DNA of 64,000 bases from JAFGXT01 sp963677165 (GCA_963677165.2 CAXXSX010000002.1:3224001-3288000), one strand, 5' to 3'; counted from the stretch's first letter, positions 33,030-43,176 are shown. Made by a program: numbers and translations. Notes: generated from the letters alone by a model not told the origin.

Positions 33030-34973
33030 TTATTCTGCAGCTGTTTCTTTTGTGACGAATGACGTTTTTTCGGCGGGCTGCCAGCACTGGTATATCTTCG
33101 GGATAATGTATTTCATTACCGCTGCGGCCGGAACCGCAAAGATCATTCCGGCGAGTCCGGCGAAGAGTCCACCCAGCAGGACAACGATGATCGTCTCAAG
33201 GTTGGTCAGTCCCAATGCTTCACCGACAAATGCCGGATAAATAAAGAATTGTTCGAATATTCCGTTCATAATGATGTAAAGCAAAAGAATAACTACTATT
33301 ACAACCGTGCTGGTATTGCCGAATGCCAGGCAGACCAGTACGGTTAGGGTCGCGCTGGAAGCCGGGCCGATGTATGGTAGCAGAATGGTACATCCCGCCA
33401 GAAAACCGATAATTGGAGCGTATGGTACGCCCAGCAACAGGAATGCTGTGATGTAATAAATTGATTCGATTATGATAATCGATAGATATCCTTTCAGCCA
33501 GGTCTTAGACATCATACCGATGTCGTCAAGTATACGTTTTGCCTGCGCCCGGGTTTCATCGCCGGTGTACGGCATCCAACTGCTGTTGAAGATTGATTTA
33601 ACAATGTAATCGCTGATTTCTCCCTGTTCCAGATTCTTTCGGCTATTGGCTCGGAACAGAGCGATTTTCTGGAGAAACAGCAGGAAGAAAAACAGAGTCA
33701 TTAACGCATCAAAAACCATTCCGATCGCACTGGAGAAAAATCCTGCGGTAAAAGAAAACATACCGGATACTTTTTTCAAGATCATCGCGGCCATGGCTTT
33801 CTGGTTATTCTTATCCTTCAGAACGTTGGACAGTTCGTTTATGCTCCATTCGACAATTGGCCACTTTTCGATCTTTTTTCTAACTCCTTCCAACTTAACA
33901 ATGAATGTGCTTATCAGTGACTTAACATATTCATTTTCTTTTTCCTCAAGGTTGGAGGGATTTCCGAGCGGGCTGTCCGTCTGGGGCAGGGCGACCACTG
34001 GATCATTTTTTGTTGTTTGAATAGTTGTTGTTTGAGTCGAGGTGTTTTGGACTGTTGTTGTTTTTTGTTCCTGAACGTGCTTATCTGCCCAGCTTTTAAT
34101 ATCCATGCCGATTCCAGCTACATATCTGACCGAGAAAGTCAGTGCCAGGATCATCAGGACCAGAGCCAGAATAATTGAAGTAAATGCGGTCATACCGACG
34201 GCTTTATTTACCCGCGCTTCCAGTTGCTTCTGTTCAAGCTGTTCTTCTGTAAGTTTTTTGTGGCTTAGTTTGTTTTGTATTTTTCGGGCAATGGATTTGA
34301 ATGGCCGAAAAATCATACCGAAACCCTGAAAAATTTTCATAATGGGGCCGGGTGATTCCAAGTGGCGTTCGAAATAGCGTTCCACCGGCATAAAGATAAA
34401 GGCCAGGATAAAACCGAATAGTACGGATTTCAGAAACGTTGCGGTCAGGATGAAAATTGAGACAATTACCAGAGCCACAATGATTCCGGTCCATGACCTC
34501 ATGATTCGTCCTCGACGGTCAAATTCATTGATGGCGTCTTTTTCCATACGCTGTAATGTTGTTTCTGGAAAATTTGTGGCATCAGCGATTTCTTTTAGCA
34601 CTTTGCGCTGAGCCTCACCGTAGTTGCCGTTGAAAAACGCTATCTTTACCAGTGCTTCCATGGTCTTATGACGTTGATCTTCAGGCATTTCGGTCATCAT
34701 CTGGATGCTGTCCGAAATATTCCAGTCCTTGCAAACTCTGATTTCTTCGGATAGTCTGTCGATCTGACGGTCGGGAATATGCCCTGAGAGGAGTTCACGA
34801 AAACAATCCATTTCTTTTTCGTCAAGTTTACCGTCTGCCCAGATCACAGCTCCAAGCAGATTGACGAAAGCCATAGTGTTTGAGTCGACGTCCTTAGCGG
34901 AAATCATGCCGGTCAACGTTTCCATTGCACTGTTGACTACTGAACTTTTTTTTAGGGCATCGACTATTTTCAT
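33030..34973 (-). CDS. TerB-like domain fused to AI-2E/PerM family permease
   Basis: A 647-residue protein. The N-terminal ~150 residues resemble a TerB domain: NLLGAVIWADGKLDEKEM, then a helical bundle with KTMEALVKIAFFNG. Then come about eight membrane segments of the UPF0118/AI-2E exporter family, with LGVPYAPIIGFLAGCTILL, YIGPASSATLTVLVC and a GEALGLTNLETIIVVLLGG tail motif. A cytoplasmic stretch rich in Thr and Gln lies near residues 300-330. Family members export small molecules or ions (some are Na+/H+ antiporters). TerB domains are linked to metal and stress responses. The fusion is unusual. It is 24 bp downstream of purM. Confidence 0.75.
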   Translation of the reverse strand: MKIVDALKKSSVVNSAMETLTGMISAKDVDSNTMAFVNLLGAVIWADGKLDEKEMDCFRELLSGHIPDRQIDRLSEEIRVCKDWNISDSIQMMTEMPEDQRHKTMEALVKIAFFNGNYGEAQRKVLKEIADATNFPETTLQRMEKDAINEFDRRGRIMRSWTGIIVALVIVSIFILTATFLKSVLFGFILAFIFMPVERYFERHLESPGPIMKIFQGFGMIFRPFKSIARKIQNKLSHKKLTEEQLEQKQLEARVNKAVGMTAFTSIILALVLMILALTFSVRYVAGIGMDIKSWADKHVQEQKTTTVQNTSTQTTTIQTTKNDPVVALPQTDSPLGNPSNLEEKENEYVKSLISTFIVKLEGVRKKIEKWPIVEWSINELSNVLKDKNNQKAMAAMILKKVSGMFSFTAGFFSSAIGMVFDALMTLFFFLLFLQKIALFRANSRKNLEQGEISDYIVKSIFNSSWMPYTGDETRAQAKRILDDIGMMSKTWLKGYLSIIIIESIYYITAFLLLGVPYAPIIGFLAGCTILLPYIGPASSATLTVLVCLAFGNTSTVVIVVILLLYIIMNGIFEQFFIYPAFVGEALGLTNLETIIVVLLGGLFAGLAGMIFAVPAAAVMKYIIPKIYQCWQPAEKTSFVTKETAAE

Positions 34974-34997
34974 GAATTCCCTCCCGTAGAATCAATA

Positions 34998-36047
34998 TCA
35001 TTCCACGATAATCTTTTTGGTCCCTTCGGTGACTTTTCCGCAGATTGCCGCGTTGAATCCTGCGCCTTTGCAAAGGTCAATCACTTTTCCGGCAACATCC
35101 TGTTTTACAAACAGAACCATGCCGATACCCATGTTGAATACGCGGTAGGCTTCTTCATGTCCGATATTGCCTTTTTCGGTAATCAGCTTGAAGATCGGCG
35201 GAATCGGCAGAGCTTTGCTGTCGAAAACTACATTCACATTTTCCGGCAGGATTCTTGGCGTATTGTCATACAGACCTCCGCCGGTGATATGGGCGATACC
35301 ATCGATCGTAATATCCTGATCAAAGCATTGTTTCAGTGCGGGCCAGTAGCAGGTGTGAGATTTCAGCAGGGCTTCGCCAACGGAATCGCCGCCGAGTTCT
35401 TCCGGTTTTGAATCAACAGTATAGCCGCTCTGCTCAAACAGGACCTTACGGGCCAGACTGAATCCGTTGGTATGCAGTCCGCTGGATGGCAGGCCGATGG
35501 CGATATCGCCGGGAGCGATGTTTTCGCCGGTAATAAGCTTATCTTTTTCAACGATACCGGTGATTACGCCGACCAAATCGAAATCGTCGCCGTACATACC
35601 CGGCATTTCAGCCGTTTCGCCGCCGAGCACAGAGCATCCAGCTGCTTTGCAGGCATCCGCGATACCTTCGAGAACATGCTCATAAAGCGGGCTTTTCAGT
35701 TTGCCGATACCAATATAGTCGAGGAAATAGATTGGTTCCGCGCCCTGTACCGCGATATCGTCGATACAATGGTTGACGATATCGTGTCCGACTGTGTCGA
35801 ATTTATTCATCATCATGGCAACCATCAGTTTGGTGCCTACGCCGTCGATACTGGAAACCATGACGGGATTTTTATATTTGCTGAGGTCAATCTGGAAAAG
35901 ACCACCGAAACCGCCGATCGGACTGAGCATTTCAGGTCTTTTGGTTCCGGATATTTTACCTTTCACTTTTGCGAGCAGGTTTTGAGCGAGGTCAATATCG
36001 ACTCCTGCCGCCTTATAGAGATCGCTTTTTACTTTTTCTTCAGACAC
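34998..36047 (-). CDS. purM: Phosphoribosylformylglycinamidine cyclo-ligase PurM
   Basis: A 349-residue AIR synthetase that closes the imidazole ring in purine synthesis (FGAM + ATP to AIR). Motifs are YKAAGVDIDLAQNLLAKVK, VSSIDGVGTKLMVAM, IDDIAVQGAEPIYFLDYI and VLGGETAEMPGMY, all in the expected order; GEALLKSHTCYWP and THITGGG-like IAHITGGGLYDN follow. Length is normal. Its neighbours are unrelated housekeeping genes. Confidence 0.95.
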   Translation of the reverse strand: MSEEKVKSDLYKAAGVDIDLAQNLLAKVKGKISGTKRPEMLSPIGGFGGLFQIDLSKYKNPVMVSSIDGVGTKLMVAMMMNKFDTVGHDIVNHCIDDIAVQGAEPIYFLDYIGIGKLKSPLYEHVLEGIADACKAAGCSVLGGETAEMPGMYGDDFDLVGVITGIVEKDKLITGENIAPGDIAIGLPSSGLHTNGFSLARKVLFEQSGYTVDSKPEELGGDSVGEALLKSHTCYWPALKQCFDQDITIDGIAHITGGGLYDNTPRILPENVNVVFDSKALPIPPIFKLITEKGNIGHEEAYRVFNMGIGMVLFVKQDVAGKVIDLCKGAGFNAAICGKVTEGTKKIIVE

Positions 36048-36113
36048 TTTTATTCTTCTCCGTTATATATGATTTTTATAATATATTCAATGCAATATAA
36101 TAATGACACAAGT

Positions 36114-36773
36114 TTATCTGCTGTCAACCGTAATATCCAGTAAAGATTGACGTACTTTTTCCCGATACTCAATAATTTGTTCTTCTGTCAGGTCGGGCGG
36201 AATCTCAATTGGTTCGCCCAGGATGAGCTCAAGCTTTGCCCATGGTTTTGGAATCTGAAAACGATCCCAGCTTTTTATTTCCCAGTAAGCCGACGCGTTG
36301 ACGGTAACCGGAATAATCGGAGCCCCGGTCTTACTGGCCACCAGAATCGGTCCCTGGCTCATGGTATATTTGGGGCCGCGCGGACCGTCCGGGGTAAAAG
36401 ATACATGGTATCCTTCTTTAATCGCGTCCAGTGCGCCGCGTAGTGCGTTGGCCCCTTTGCGTGAGGATGACCCCCGCAGGCTCTTCAGACCGAAATGCGC
36501 GATCAAGTCGGTTACATATTGTCCATCGCGTGAGGCGCTGACCACCGCCATCGTTCTTTTTCTGACGGAAGGCGGAAATACAACCGGAAAAAACAGCAGC
36601 CGGTTATGCCAGGTAACTGTTACGGCCGGAGCTTTTCTGTAAGTTTGTTCGTGAGGATCCACAATTTTGAACCGCATGCAGGCTTTCATGGTTTTCATCA
36701 GCGTAGCCGGAAACCAGAATATCCATGTCGGAAATTTCTTAATATTACGGAACTTTTTCTTTAACAGACCCAT
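36114..36773 (-). CDS. DUF374 lysophospholipid acyltransferase-like protein
   Basis: A 219-residue protein with the DUF374 pattern: VTWHNRLLFFPV, VSASRDGQYVTDLIAHFG, RGSSSRKGANALR and VSFTPDGPRGPKYTMSQG. DUF374 is related to PlsC/LPLAT acyltransferases, with WHN in place of the NHxxxxD-type site in some members. It probably acts in lipid or lipid A assembly at the inner face of the membrane. Its start is 3 bp from the stop of nth. Confidence 0.85.
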   Translation of the reverse strand: MGLLKKKFRNIKKFPTWIFWFPATLMKTMKACMRFKIVDPHEQTYRKAPAVTVTWHNRLLFFPVVFPPSVRKRTMAVVSASRDGQYVTDLIAHFGLKSLRGSSSRKGANALRGALDAIKEGYHVSFTPDGPRGPKYTMSQGPILVASKTGAPIIPVTVNASAYWEIKSWDRFQIPKPWAKLELILGEPIEIPPDLTEEQIIEYREKVRQSLLDITVDSR

Positions 36774-36776
36774 CGG

Positions 36777-37442
36777 TTATTTCTTTCCTTCTTTATAAAA
36801 AGCGCATAAGTCGTTCAGTACGCATTGTTCACACTGGGGCTTTCTCGCATCGCATACGCTTCTGCCGTGTAATATAATGATATGGGAAAAATTCACCCAT
36901 AATTCATCAGGAACCAGTTTGTTTACAATTGCCTCGATTTTGACCGGATCGTCATCGCTCACCGCACCGATTCGGTTCAATACCCGTTTCACGTGAGTAT
37001 CGACCGGAAATCCCGGAACTTCAAAAGCGTCACCCAAGATCACATTCGCGGTTTTTCTGCCGATACCCGCCAGCGATGTAAGGTCATCCATATTATCAGG
37101 TACCTGTGAGTCGAATCGTTCAACGATGCCCTGACAGGCTTTGATAATATTCGTTGCCTTGTTTCGGTAGAAGCCAACCGACCGGATATCTTTTTCCAAT
37201 TCGGCCTGATCGGCTTCGGCAAATGCCTTTAAATCAGGATATTTCTTGAATAATTCCTTGGTGACCAGATTTACTCTTACATCAGTACATTGTGCCGACA
37301 TAATTGTGGCTATCATCAGTTCATGCGGGGTTGAATAATCCAGAGTACAATGCTGTTGCCCAAATACTTTGAACAGGCGCTCATAAGTATCGAGCAACAG
37401 TTTCTTCTGTTTCGAACGGTTCATTCTTTTTCCGGTACTCAT
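36777..37442 (-). CDS. nth: Endonuclease III
   Basis: A 221-residue DNA glycosylase/AP lyase for oxidised pyrimidines. LAGIGRKTANVILG holds catalytic Lys130 in the helix-hairpin-helix, and FPVDTHVKRV holds Asp148. The 4Fe-4S ligands Cys197, Cys204, Cys207 and Cys213 give the classic CX6CX2CX5C. Length is typical. Its start overlaps the end of hisH by 4 bp. Confidence 0.95.
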   Translation of the reverse strand: MSTGKRMNRSKQKKLLLDTYERLFKVFGQQHCTLDYSTPHELMIATIMSAQCTDVRVNLVTKELFKKYPDLKAFAEADQAELEKDIRSVGFYRNKATNIIKACQGIVERFDSQVPDNMDDLTSLAGIGRKTANVILGDAFEVPGFPVDTHVKRVLNRIGAVSDDDPVKIEAIVNKLVPDELWVNFSHIIILHGRSVCDARKPQCEQCVLNDLCAFYKEGKK

Positions 37443-38047
37443 GACACCAGGCTTACGAAACTGCGTAGAATCTCACGTCCTTTATTTTGACTCTTTTCCG
37501 GGTGGAACTGAGTCGCAAAAATATTATCCTTTGCCAGGATTGCCGTAAAATCCAGAATATAGTCGCACGAAGCCGCAATAACCTCCGGATTTTCAGGTTT
37601 CGCATAGTATGAGTGGACGAAGTAGAAAAAACTTTCATCCGGAACATTTTCCAGGCATTTGCAACGGTTTTTGATTGAAATCGAGTTCCAGCCCATGTGG
37701 GGAACTTTTTCCTGTCCTTCCGGGAATTTTACTACTTGTCCCTTAAACAGTCCGAGGCCTTCTACACCGGGGGCTTCTTCGCTGGATTCCAGCAGCATCT
37801 GCATCCCCAGGCAAATGCCGAGGAACGGTTTGCCGGCCTGAACCGCCTTGTGAATTTCCGGGGTAAAACCGCGTTTATTCAGATGTTCCATTCCGTCTCC
37901 GAAATTGCCCACTCCGGGGAGAATAAGTGCATCGAATTTTTCGAGTTCGGAACCCTTGTCAATAATTTCAATTTTGCCACCAACACTCTCCAGCGCTTTG
38001 TGAACGCTTAAGAGATTGCCCATGCCGTAATCTATCAGAGCTATCAT
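37439..38047 (-). CDS. hisH: Imidazole glycerol phosphate synthase subunit HisH
   Basis: A 202-residue class I glutamine amidotransferase. ALIDYGMGNLLSV is at the N-terminus, PGVGNFGDGM follows, LGICLGMQ has nucleophile Cys79, and the ATQFHPEKS block supplies His and Glu of the triad. With HisF it makes imidazole glycerol phosphate and AICAR for histidine and purine metabolism. No hisF is in the window. It is coupled to nth by a 4-bp overlap and follows ugd by 40 bp. Confidence 0.92.
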   Translation of the reverse strand: MIALIDYGMGNLLSVHKALESVGGKIEIIDKGSELEKFDALILPGVGNFGDGMEHLNKRGFTPEIHKAVQAGKPFLGICLGMQMLLESSEEAPGVEGLGLFKGQVVKFPEGQEKVPHMGWNSISIKNRCKCLENVPDESFFYFVHSYYAKPENPEVIAASCDYILDFTAILAKDNIFATQFHPEKSQNKGREILRSFVSLVS

Positions 38048-38087
38048 TGTACTAATGCCGCCTTACATTATTTCGGGTCAGCCTGCT

Positions 38088-39467
38088 CTAATCTTCCTTG
38101 AGGTGTGACAGAGCTTTCTGACCTAGAGGATAAACGTTAAAACCGATTTCATAAAGTTTCTTATGGTCAAGGGTATTTCTGCCGTCAAAGATAAAAGCCG
38201 GTTTTTCCATGACATCATAAATCTTTTGATAATCGTATGAGGTAAATTCTTTCCATTCCGTCAGGATTGCGATCGCATGAGCGCCTTCAGCCGCTTTCAG
38301 GGGATCATCGATATATTCGATTTTGCCTTCAACGTCTTTGAGGTCCTTCTTGGCTTCGGGTAATGCTTTGGGATCATAAATTGCGAGTTCAGCATGTTCT
38401 TCGAGCAGCTGTTTGCTTACGGCAATTGCTGGGGACTCGCGAGTATCGCCAGTATCGGCTTTAAAGGCGAATCCAAACAGCGCAATACGTTTGCCTGCTA
38501 CGGTATTGAACATTTCGGTAACAATCTTTCTGACGAACCGCTGTGACTGGTAATCGTTGATCTTGACAACTTGTTCCCAGTATTTTGCCACCTTGGGCAA
38601 TCCGTAATATTCACAGAGGTAAACCAGATTAAGAATATCTTTTTTGAAGCAGGAACCACCGAAACCAACGCTGGCGCGAAGAAATTTGCTGCCGATTCTG
38701 CTGTCTGCTCCCATCGCATCGGAAACATCAATTATATTGGCGTCGGTTCTTTCGCAGAGCGCTGAAATACTGTTGACTGAGGAAATACGCTGTGCCAGCA
38801 TGGCATTGGATACCAGCTTGGAAAGCTCACTGCTCCAGACATTTGTTGTTTTAATTCTTTCACGGGGAACCCAGTTTGCATAGATATCAATAATGTCCTG
38901 CAAAGCTTTTTGTCCGGTTGGCGTTTCCATTGCGCCGATCAGAACGCGATCCGGGTTCTGAAGGTCAGCTACTGCGGTGCCTTCTGCCATGAATTCCGGA
39001 TTAGAGATGACTTCAAAGTTCAAACCTTTGGTGTTTGCCATCAGGATGCGGTGCATTGCTTCCGCGGTTCTTACCGGCAGAGTACTTTTTTCGATTACGA
39101 TTTTGTCGTGTTCGGAATGTTCAACAATATCTCTAGCGGTTTTTTCCCAGTATTGAAGGTTTGCGGCTTTGCCGGCACCGGCACCGAATGTTTTTGTAGG
39201 AGTGTTTACGCTTACAAAAATGATTCCTGCCTGTTTAATTCCTCCGATCACGTCAGTAGAAAAGAATAAATTACGTCCGCGTGCGCGGCGAACAACTTCA
39301 TCCAGGCCAGGTTCATATATCGGTAGATCGTCGGAGTTCCATGCTGCGATTCTTTCGGCATTCATATCAACGACTATTACTTTGTAATCCGGACATTTAT
39401 CCGCAATTACTGCCATGGTCGGTCCGCCAACGTAGCCGGCTCCGATGCAAAGGATTGTTTTCTTCAT
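38088..39467 (-). CDS. ugd: UDP-glucose 6-dehydrogenase
   Basis: A 459-residue enzyme oxidising UDP-glucose to UDP-glucuronate in two NAD+-dependent steps. The Rossmann motif is CIGAGYVGGPTMAV (about 7-20). IYEPGLDEVVRR and ISNPEFMAEGTAV follow, and FGGSCFKKDI holds catalytic Cys273. The sequence (AMLAQRISSVNSISALCE, LFFSTD) looks closer to the long eukaryote-type enzyme than to the short bacterial type. It is probably for capsule or lipopolysaccharide precursors. It is the first gene of the leftward run. Confidence 0.92.
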   Translation of the reverse strand: MKKTILCIGAGYVGGPTMAVIADKCPDYKVIVVDMNAERIAAWNSDDLPIYEPGLDEVVRRARGRNLFFSTDVIGGIKQAGIIFVSVNTPTKTFGAGAGKAANLQYWEKTARDIVEHSEHDKIVIEKSTLPVRTAEAMHRILMANTKGLNFEVISNPEFMAEGTAVADLQNPDRVLIGAMETPTGQKALQDIIDIYANWVPRERIKTTNVWSSELSKLVSNAMLAQRISSVNSISALCERTDANIIDVSDAMGADSRIGSKFLRASVGFGGSCFKKDILNLVYLCEYYGLPKVAKYWEQVVKINDYQSQRFVRKIVTEMFNTVAGKRIALFGFAFKADTGDTRESPAIAVSKQLLEEHAELAIYDPKALPEAKKDLKDVEGKIEYIDDPLKAAEGAHAIAILTEWKEFTSYDYQKIYDVMEKPAFIFDGRNTLDHKKLYEIGFNVYPLGQKALSHLKED

Positions 39468-39684
39468 AAAACCAATCTGTTCCCTGATTATATAGTTGAT
39501 TTCAAATATTACAAAATTTAAAATATTAAAATATCATCATAATCGGTTTTTTGCCAGTAAGTAAACGGGAAAATTACTTGATGAATCGGAAAATATCCTG
39601 TTTTAAAGCGTAATAATTTGAAAATCAGAAAGATTGAGGTAATTTTGAGATGGATTAACGAAAACAGGAAAAACTGTATTTTAT

Positions 39685-40242
39685 ATGAATACTTATTACA
39701 TGATTTATGTGGCCGGACTTCTCCTCTTCGGGTGTGCTGTTGTATTTTCCGGGATATGGATAATCAAATTGAATCCCGATAACCTTTCAATAAAAGAAAA
39801 ATTGCCGCGAAATGTATGGCTGGGAATGATTTTCGGTGTGGCCGGGTTGATTTGGTGCATTCCTCATTCAAAGCCGATTTTGCCGGATTCTTTGCATCCA
39901 TATTTAATTCCGGCAGTTATTGTCTGTGCTTTTCTTGCATATAACTTTCTTGATTATTTGTTTGCCCGGGCTATCGGCGGATTTATGATTTTGCTTGCCC
40001 ATTATTTTCTCCATGAATCATTTACCCTTCATACTCCGGCTTCTCCGGTTTTTGCCGCCTTTTGTATGGCAATGGGAATCGTCGGTATCTTTTTTGCCGG
40101 AAAACCGTATTTATTCAGGGATTTCATTCGAAAAGCCGCGGGGAACCACCGTTTGCGAATTGGCAGTGCGTCGGTGTGTTGGGTGTTCGGTATCTTCTGT
40201 GTAATTCTCGGCGTTTTACAACTTACGATGAAGCAGGGGTAG
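39685..40242 (+). CDS. Small polytopic membrane protein
   Basis: A 185-residue protein with about five to six hydrophobic segments (about 5-25, 46-62, 75-95, 98-115, 123-140, 160-180). Charged loops contain KLNPDNLSIKEKLP and ENRIYLF-like residues. I do not recognise a family. It is the first gene of a rightward trio and ends 4 bp before rsmG, suggesting coupled expression. Confidence 0.55.
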   Translation: MNTYYMIYVAGLLLFGCAVVFSGIWIIKLNPDNLSIKEKLPRNVWLGMIFGVAGLIWCIPHSKPILPDSLHPYLIPAVIVCAFLAYNFLDYLFARAIGGFMILLAHYFLHESFTLHTPASPVFAAFCMAMGIVGIFFAGKPYLFRDFIRKAAGNHRLRIGSASVCWVFGIFCVILGVLQLTMKQG

Positions 40243-40246
40243 TTCG

Positions 40247-40909
40247 TTGAATATCGGATTTGATCTTGATGATTTTGCTTCTCAGTGCGGAATCCCTGAT
40301 ATAGAGAGATTTCGTGTTCAAATGACGGAATTGTTTAAATTGCTGTCCGAATATAATGATGTAACCAATGTAACCCGAATTACCAGTGAGCCTGAATTCT
40401 GGAGCAAGCATGTGGCTGATTCATGCTCAATCGGACTTTTTTTTCCAGAGTTTGCTGAAGATATGATTGGACTTGCTGATATTGGTTGTGGGGCTGGATT
40501 TCCCTCGCTGGTGCTTGCAAGTGCCTGGCCTAATCTGGATATTACCGCGATAGATTCAATTGGACGCAAGACTCGTTTTGTTGAGCTCGCAGCAGAAAAG
40601 CTTGAGCTAAAAAATCTGAAAGTGGTTACCGCTCGTTCTAAAGAGCTGCTGCATCTGCCGGAATGGAAAGAACGGTTTGATATCGTAACTGCCCGTGCAG
40701 TGGCGGACGCCAGAAAATTGTATAGAGAAACTCGGCTCTTGTTGAAGAAAGAAGGACGTTTTATTTTTTACAAAACGCCCTCTCAGGTAAAAGAGGATTT
40801 GCCACAGGCAACCTCGGCATCAAAAAAGTTCGGACTGGAGTGGCGAGTCTCGGAAGAGTTTGAATTGCCGGATTCCGGAGGAGCAAGGCAGTTTCTTTAT
40901 ACAAAATAG
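40247..40909 (+). CDS. rsmG: 16S rRNA (guanine527-N7)-methyltransferase RsmG
   Basis: A 220-residue methyltransferase. EYNDVTNVTRI, then FWSKHVADSC, and LADIGCGAGFPSLVLASAWP as SAM site are the expected RsmG order; VVTARSKELL and DIVTARAVAD follow. It modifies G527 in 16S rRNA and affects streptomycin response. The start is a TTG at 40247, supported by AGGGG about 8 bp upstream; the next in-frame ATG would cut off conserved sequence. Confidence 0.9.
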   Translation: MNIGFDLDDFASQCGIPDIERFRVQMTELFKLLSEYNDVTNVTRITSEPEFWSKHVADSCSIGLFFPEFAEDMIGLADIGCGAGFPSLVLASAWPNLDITAIDSIGRKTRFVELAAEKLELKNLKVVTARSKELLHLPEWKERFDIVTARAVADARKLYRETRLLLKKEGRFIFYKTPSQVKEDLPQATSASKKFGLEWRVSEEFELPDSGGARQFLYTK

Positions 40910-40933
40910 TGCTAAAAAAACTGGGGGATTCTT

Positions 40934-43147
40934 TTGAAAAAAATTACAAATATTTTATCCTTACTGTTTTGGAGTGGTATCCTTGCGATTGCAGCGACTC
41001 GCTGCTGGTTTTCTATTAAATCTATTGTTTTGATTTTTTACAAAGTCAAAATTAATGAATTTGATGTTTCTATTGCTGTAAGAATTTGGGTGACTCTAAT
41101 ATTATTAGGGTGGCTCGGGTGGTCTCAGTTGAGTAAGAAAAAGTTTGTTCTTCCCGATACGAAAACCATCAATATGGCATTACTGCCTCTTGTATTGCTG
41201 ATTCCTGAATGGTTTCTACCTCTGTCGTGTTTTTCTCCGATATGGTTTACAGTGATAGTGTCATTTGTTCTTTGTCGCTGGCTGGTGACTATGTCGTTTC
41301 GATGGGAAAAGATTCGGCACGTCGGAAAAGCTTCGGTGCTGGTGTCTTTGTTTGCTGTATTTGCTGTAATGGTCTGGTATGGTTGGTATTTGCAGGATCG
41401 CGGGGCACGGGTGATGTATATTCCATGGATTGACTGGGGAATCATATGGAATGCGCTTCATAACAGTTTTAATGGGAAATTCTTTTATAGTAATTACATG
41501 GGGGGGAGTCAGTTGGCTATGCATTTTTCCCCTGCATTGCTTTTGCTGGCTCCGATTGTATGGTTGTTTCCCGGATACAGCCCGTTTTTTCTGGCAAATT
41601 CATTAATTATTTTTTCGGGTGGATTATGTCTTTATTGGTTGTGCAGGACGTTGAAGATATCTCGGATGGAATCTTTGCTGCTTGGGATGATGTATTTTTT
41701 TAATCCGGCCGTTTTTAACTTGAATATGTCCAATTTCTATAGTTTTCATGAAATCATTTTGGTTTTTCCTGTCATGTTTTCTTGTCTGGCGTTGTATGAG
41801 AAAAAACGGTATGTTTTGGCTGCGCTTATGTTCATTTTGCTGCTACTGATCAAAGAAACTGTGGCTGTTCTTCTTTTGGGGATCGGAATTGTTTTACTTT
41901 TGAGGAAGCGGTATAAGTCGGGACTGGCATTGACTTTATTCTGTGTCATATTTTTTCTTGTTGTTACTAAGTATGTTATGCCTGCTATTGTGACGGGTAA
42001 GAGTGAATACATGGTAATATCCCGGTTTGCTCATCTCGGAAGTAATTATTTTGAGATTGCGCTTTCTCCGATTATGAATCCCAAAGCTTTCTGGGGGACG
42101 GTGTTCCGGTTTGGTAATTTCTATTTTGTGGCAATGTTGTTTCTTCCGTTTATTTTGTTGGCTTTTTATCAGCCAATTCTACTTTTTCCGGTATTTATTG
42201 TTCTTGCTTTTGTATGTCTTCAAAGCTCCGATCAGCTGCAAAATATTATTGTCTGGTATCATTCCATGCCGCTGACTATGATTTTTATTGCCTGTGTATA
42301 TAATTACAAGAGTATTAAGGCTAGCTTCGGCAGTAAATATCAAAAATGGCTATTGGCTGGTTGTGGCGGTCATTGTCCGGCAAGACGCTGGGCAGTGATT
42401 CTTGCTGTGACTGGTGTGGTCGCTTCTATTATGAGTTGGTTGTTTTTTGCTGGAACACATTTTTCTAAATATACGGTAGCTTATGTGATGGCACGTCCGG
42501 ATTGTACTGAGATGATCAATAATTTCAAACAAGTCATTCCAAAGGCCGTTCCGTTACTGGCTTCTCCTTCGGTGGCGACCCATTTTTGCGGGCGAAATGA
42601 GGTCTTCTTTCATGATTCCGATGCTGAGTTTTGTGAGTATGCCATATTTGATATGTCTGAGCCAATGTTTCGAGATGAGGCCAGGCATTTGCGTGATAAA
42701 TTGCTTAAGTCAGGCAAGTTCAAGCCTGTAATGTACGATTTGATTACAAGACATTTGCTTGTTCTGTTAGCTAAGAATCCTCCGGCGGGGCGGTCATACA
42801 AGCTTTCCAAACCGATATTAATTACAGATTCAATGGCGTATATGGATGTTCCTCTGGATGATAAGAACTTTTCTTTAAGGGTAATTCTGCCTGACAAGAA
42901 TAAGTCAGATAAACTATTAATACAGCTTACCTGTTTGAACAAAGTTGATTACGATGTAACAATAAAATTGCGGGTTGAATGTGCGGACAGTGATCCGGCA
43001 GAAATTACTTACTTTTTTGGAGATGGAGTATTTCCCGCATACCTGGCGACACCGGGAGAGGCTTATCTTCAACAAATCAATCTCGTGAAAGGTGCCGGAA
43101 AGGTTATTAATGTTCAGGGCAAACTGGAGAAGAGTCCGGTCGAATAA
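40934..43147 (+). CDS. DUF2079 family polytopic membrane protein
   Basis: A 737-residue protein with about ten or more membrane segments and a C-terminal soluble part of about 190 residues. IDWGIIWNALHNSFNGKFFY, MHFSPALLLLAPIVWLFPGY and NMSNFYSFHEIILVFPV (with the FxxFHE pattern) fit the DUF2079 family, which resembles GT-C glycosyltransferases. It starts at a TTG (40934) with GGGGG 8 bp upstream. The function is unproven; a lipid-linked sugar transferase is an inference. It follows rsmG by 24 bp. Confidence 0.75.
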   Translation: MKKITNILSLLFWSGILAIAATRCWFSIKSIVLIFYKVKINEFDVSIAVRIWVTLILLGWLGWSQLSKKKFVLPDTKTINMALLPLVLLIPEWFLPLSCFSPIWFTVIVSFVLCRWLVTMSFRWEKIRHVGKASVLVSLFAVFAVMVWYGWYLQDRGARVMYIPWIDWGIIWNALHNSFNGKFFYSNYMGGSQLAMHFSPALLLLAPIVWLFPGYSPFFLANSLIIFSGGLCLYWLCRTLKISRMESLLLGMMYFFNPAVFNLNMSNFYSFHEIILVFPVMFSCLALYEKKRYVLAALMFILLLLIKETVAVLLLGIGIVLLLRKRYKSGLALTLFCVIFFLVVTKYVMPAIVTGKSEYMVISRFAHLGSNYFEIALSPIMNPKAFWGTVFRFGNFYFVAMLFLPFILLAFYQPILLFPVFIVLAFVCLQSSDQLQNIIVWYHSMPLTMIFIACVYNYKSIKASFGSKYQKWLLAGCGGHCPARRWAVILAVTGVVASIMSWLFFAGTHFSKYTVAYVMARPDCTEMINNFKQVIPKAVPLLASPSVATHFCGRNEVFFHDSDAEFCEYAIFDMSEPMFRDEARHLRDKLLKSGKFKPVMYDLITRHLLVLLAKNPPAGRSYKLSKPILITDSMAYMDVPLDDKNFSLRVILPDKNKSDKLLIQLTCLNKVDYDVTIKLRVECADSDPAEITYFFGDGVFPAYLATPGEAYLQQINLVKGAGKVINVQGKLEKSPVE

Positions 43148-43176
43148 ACAACTTTAATGTAAGGTGTGGATTACGA

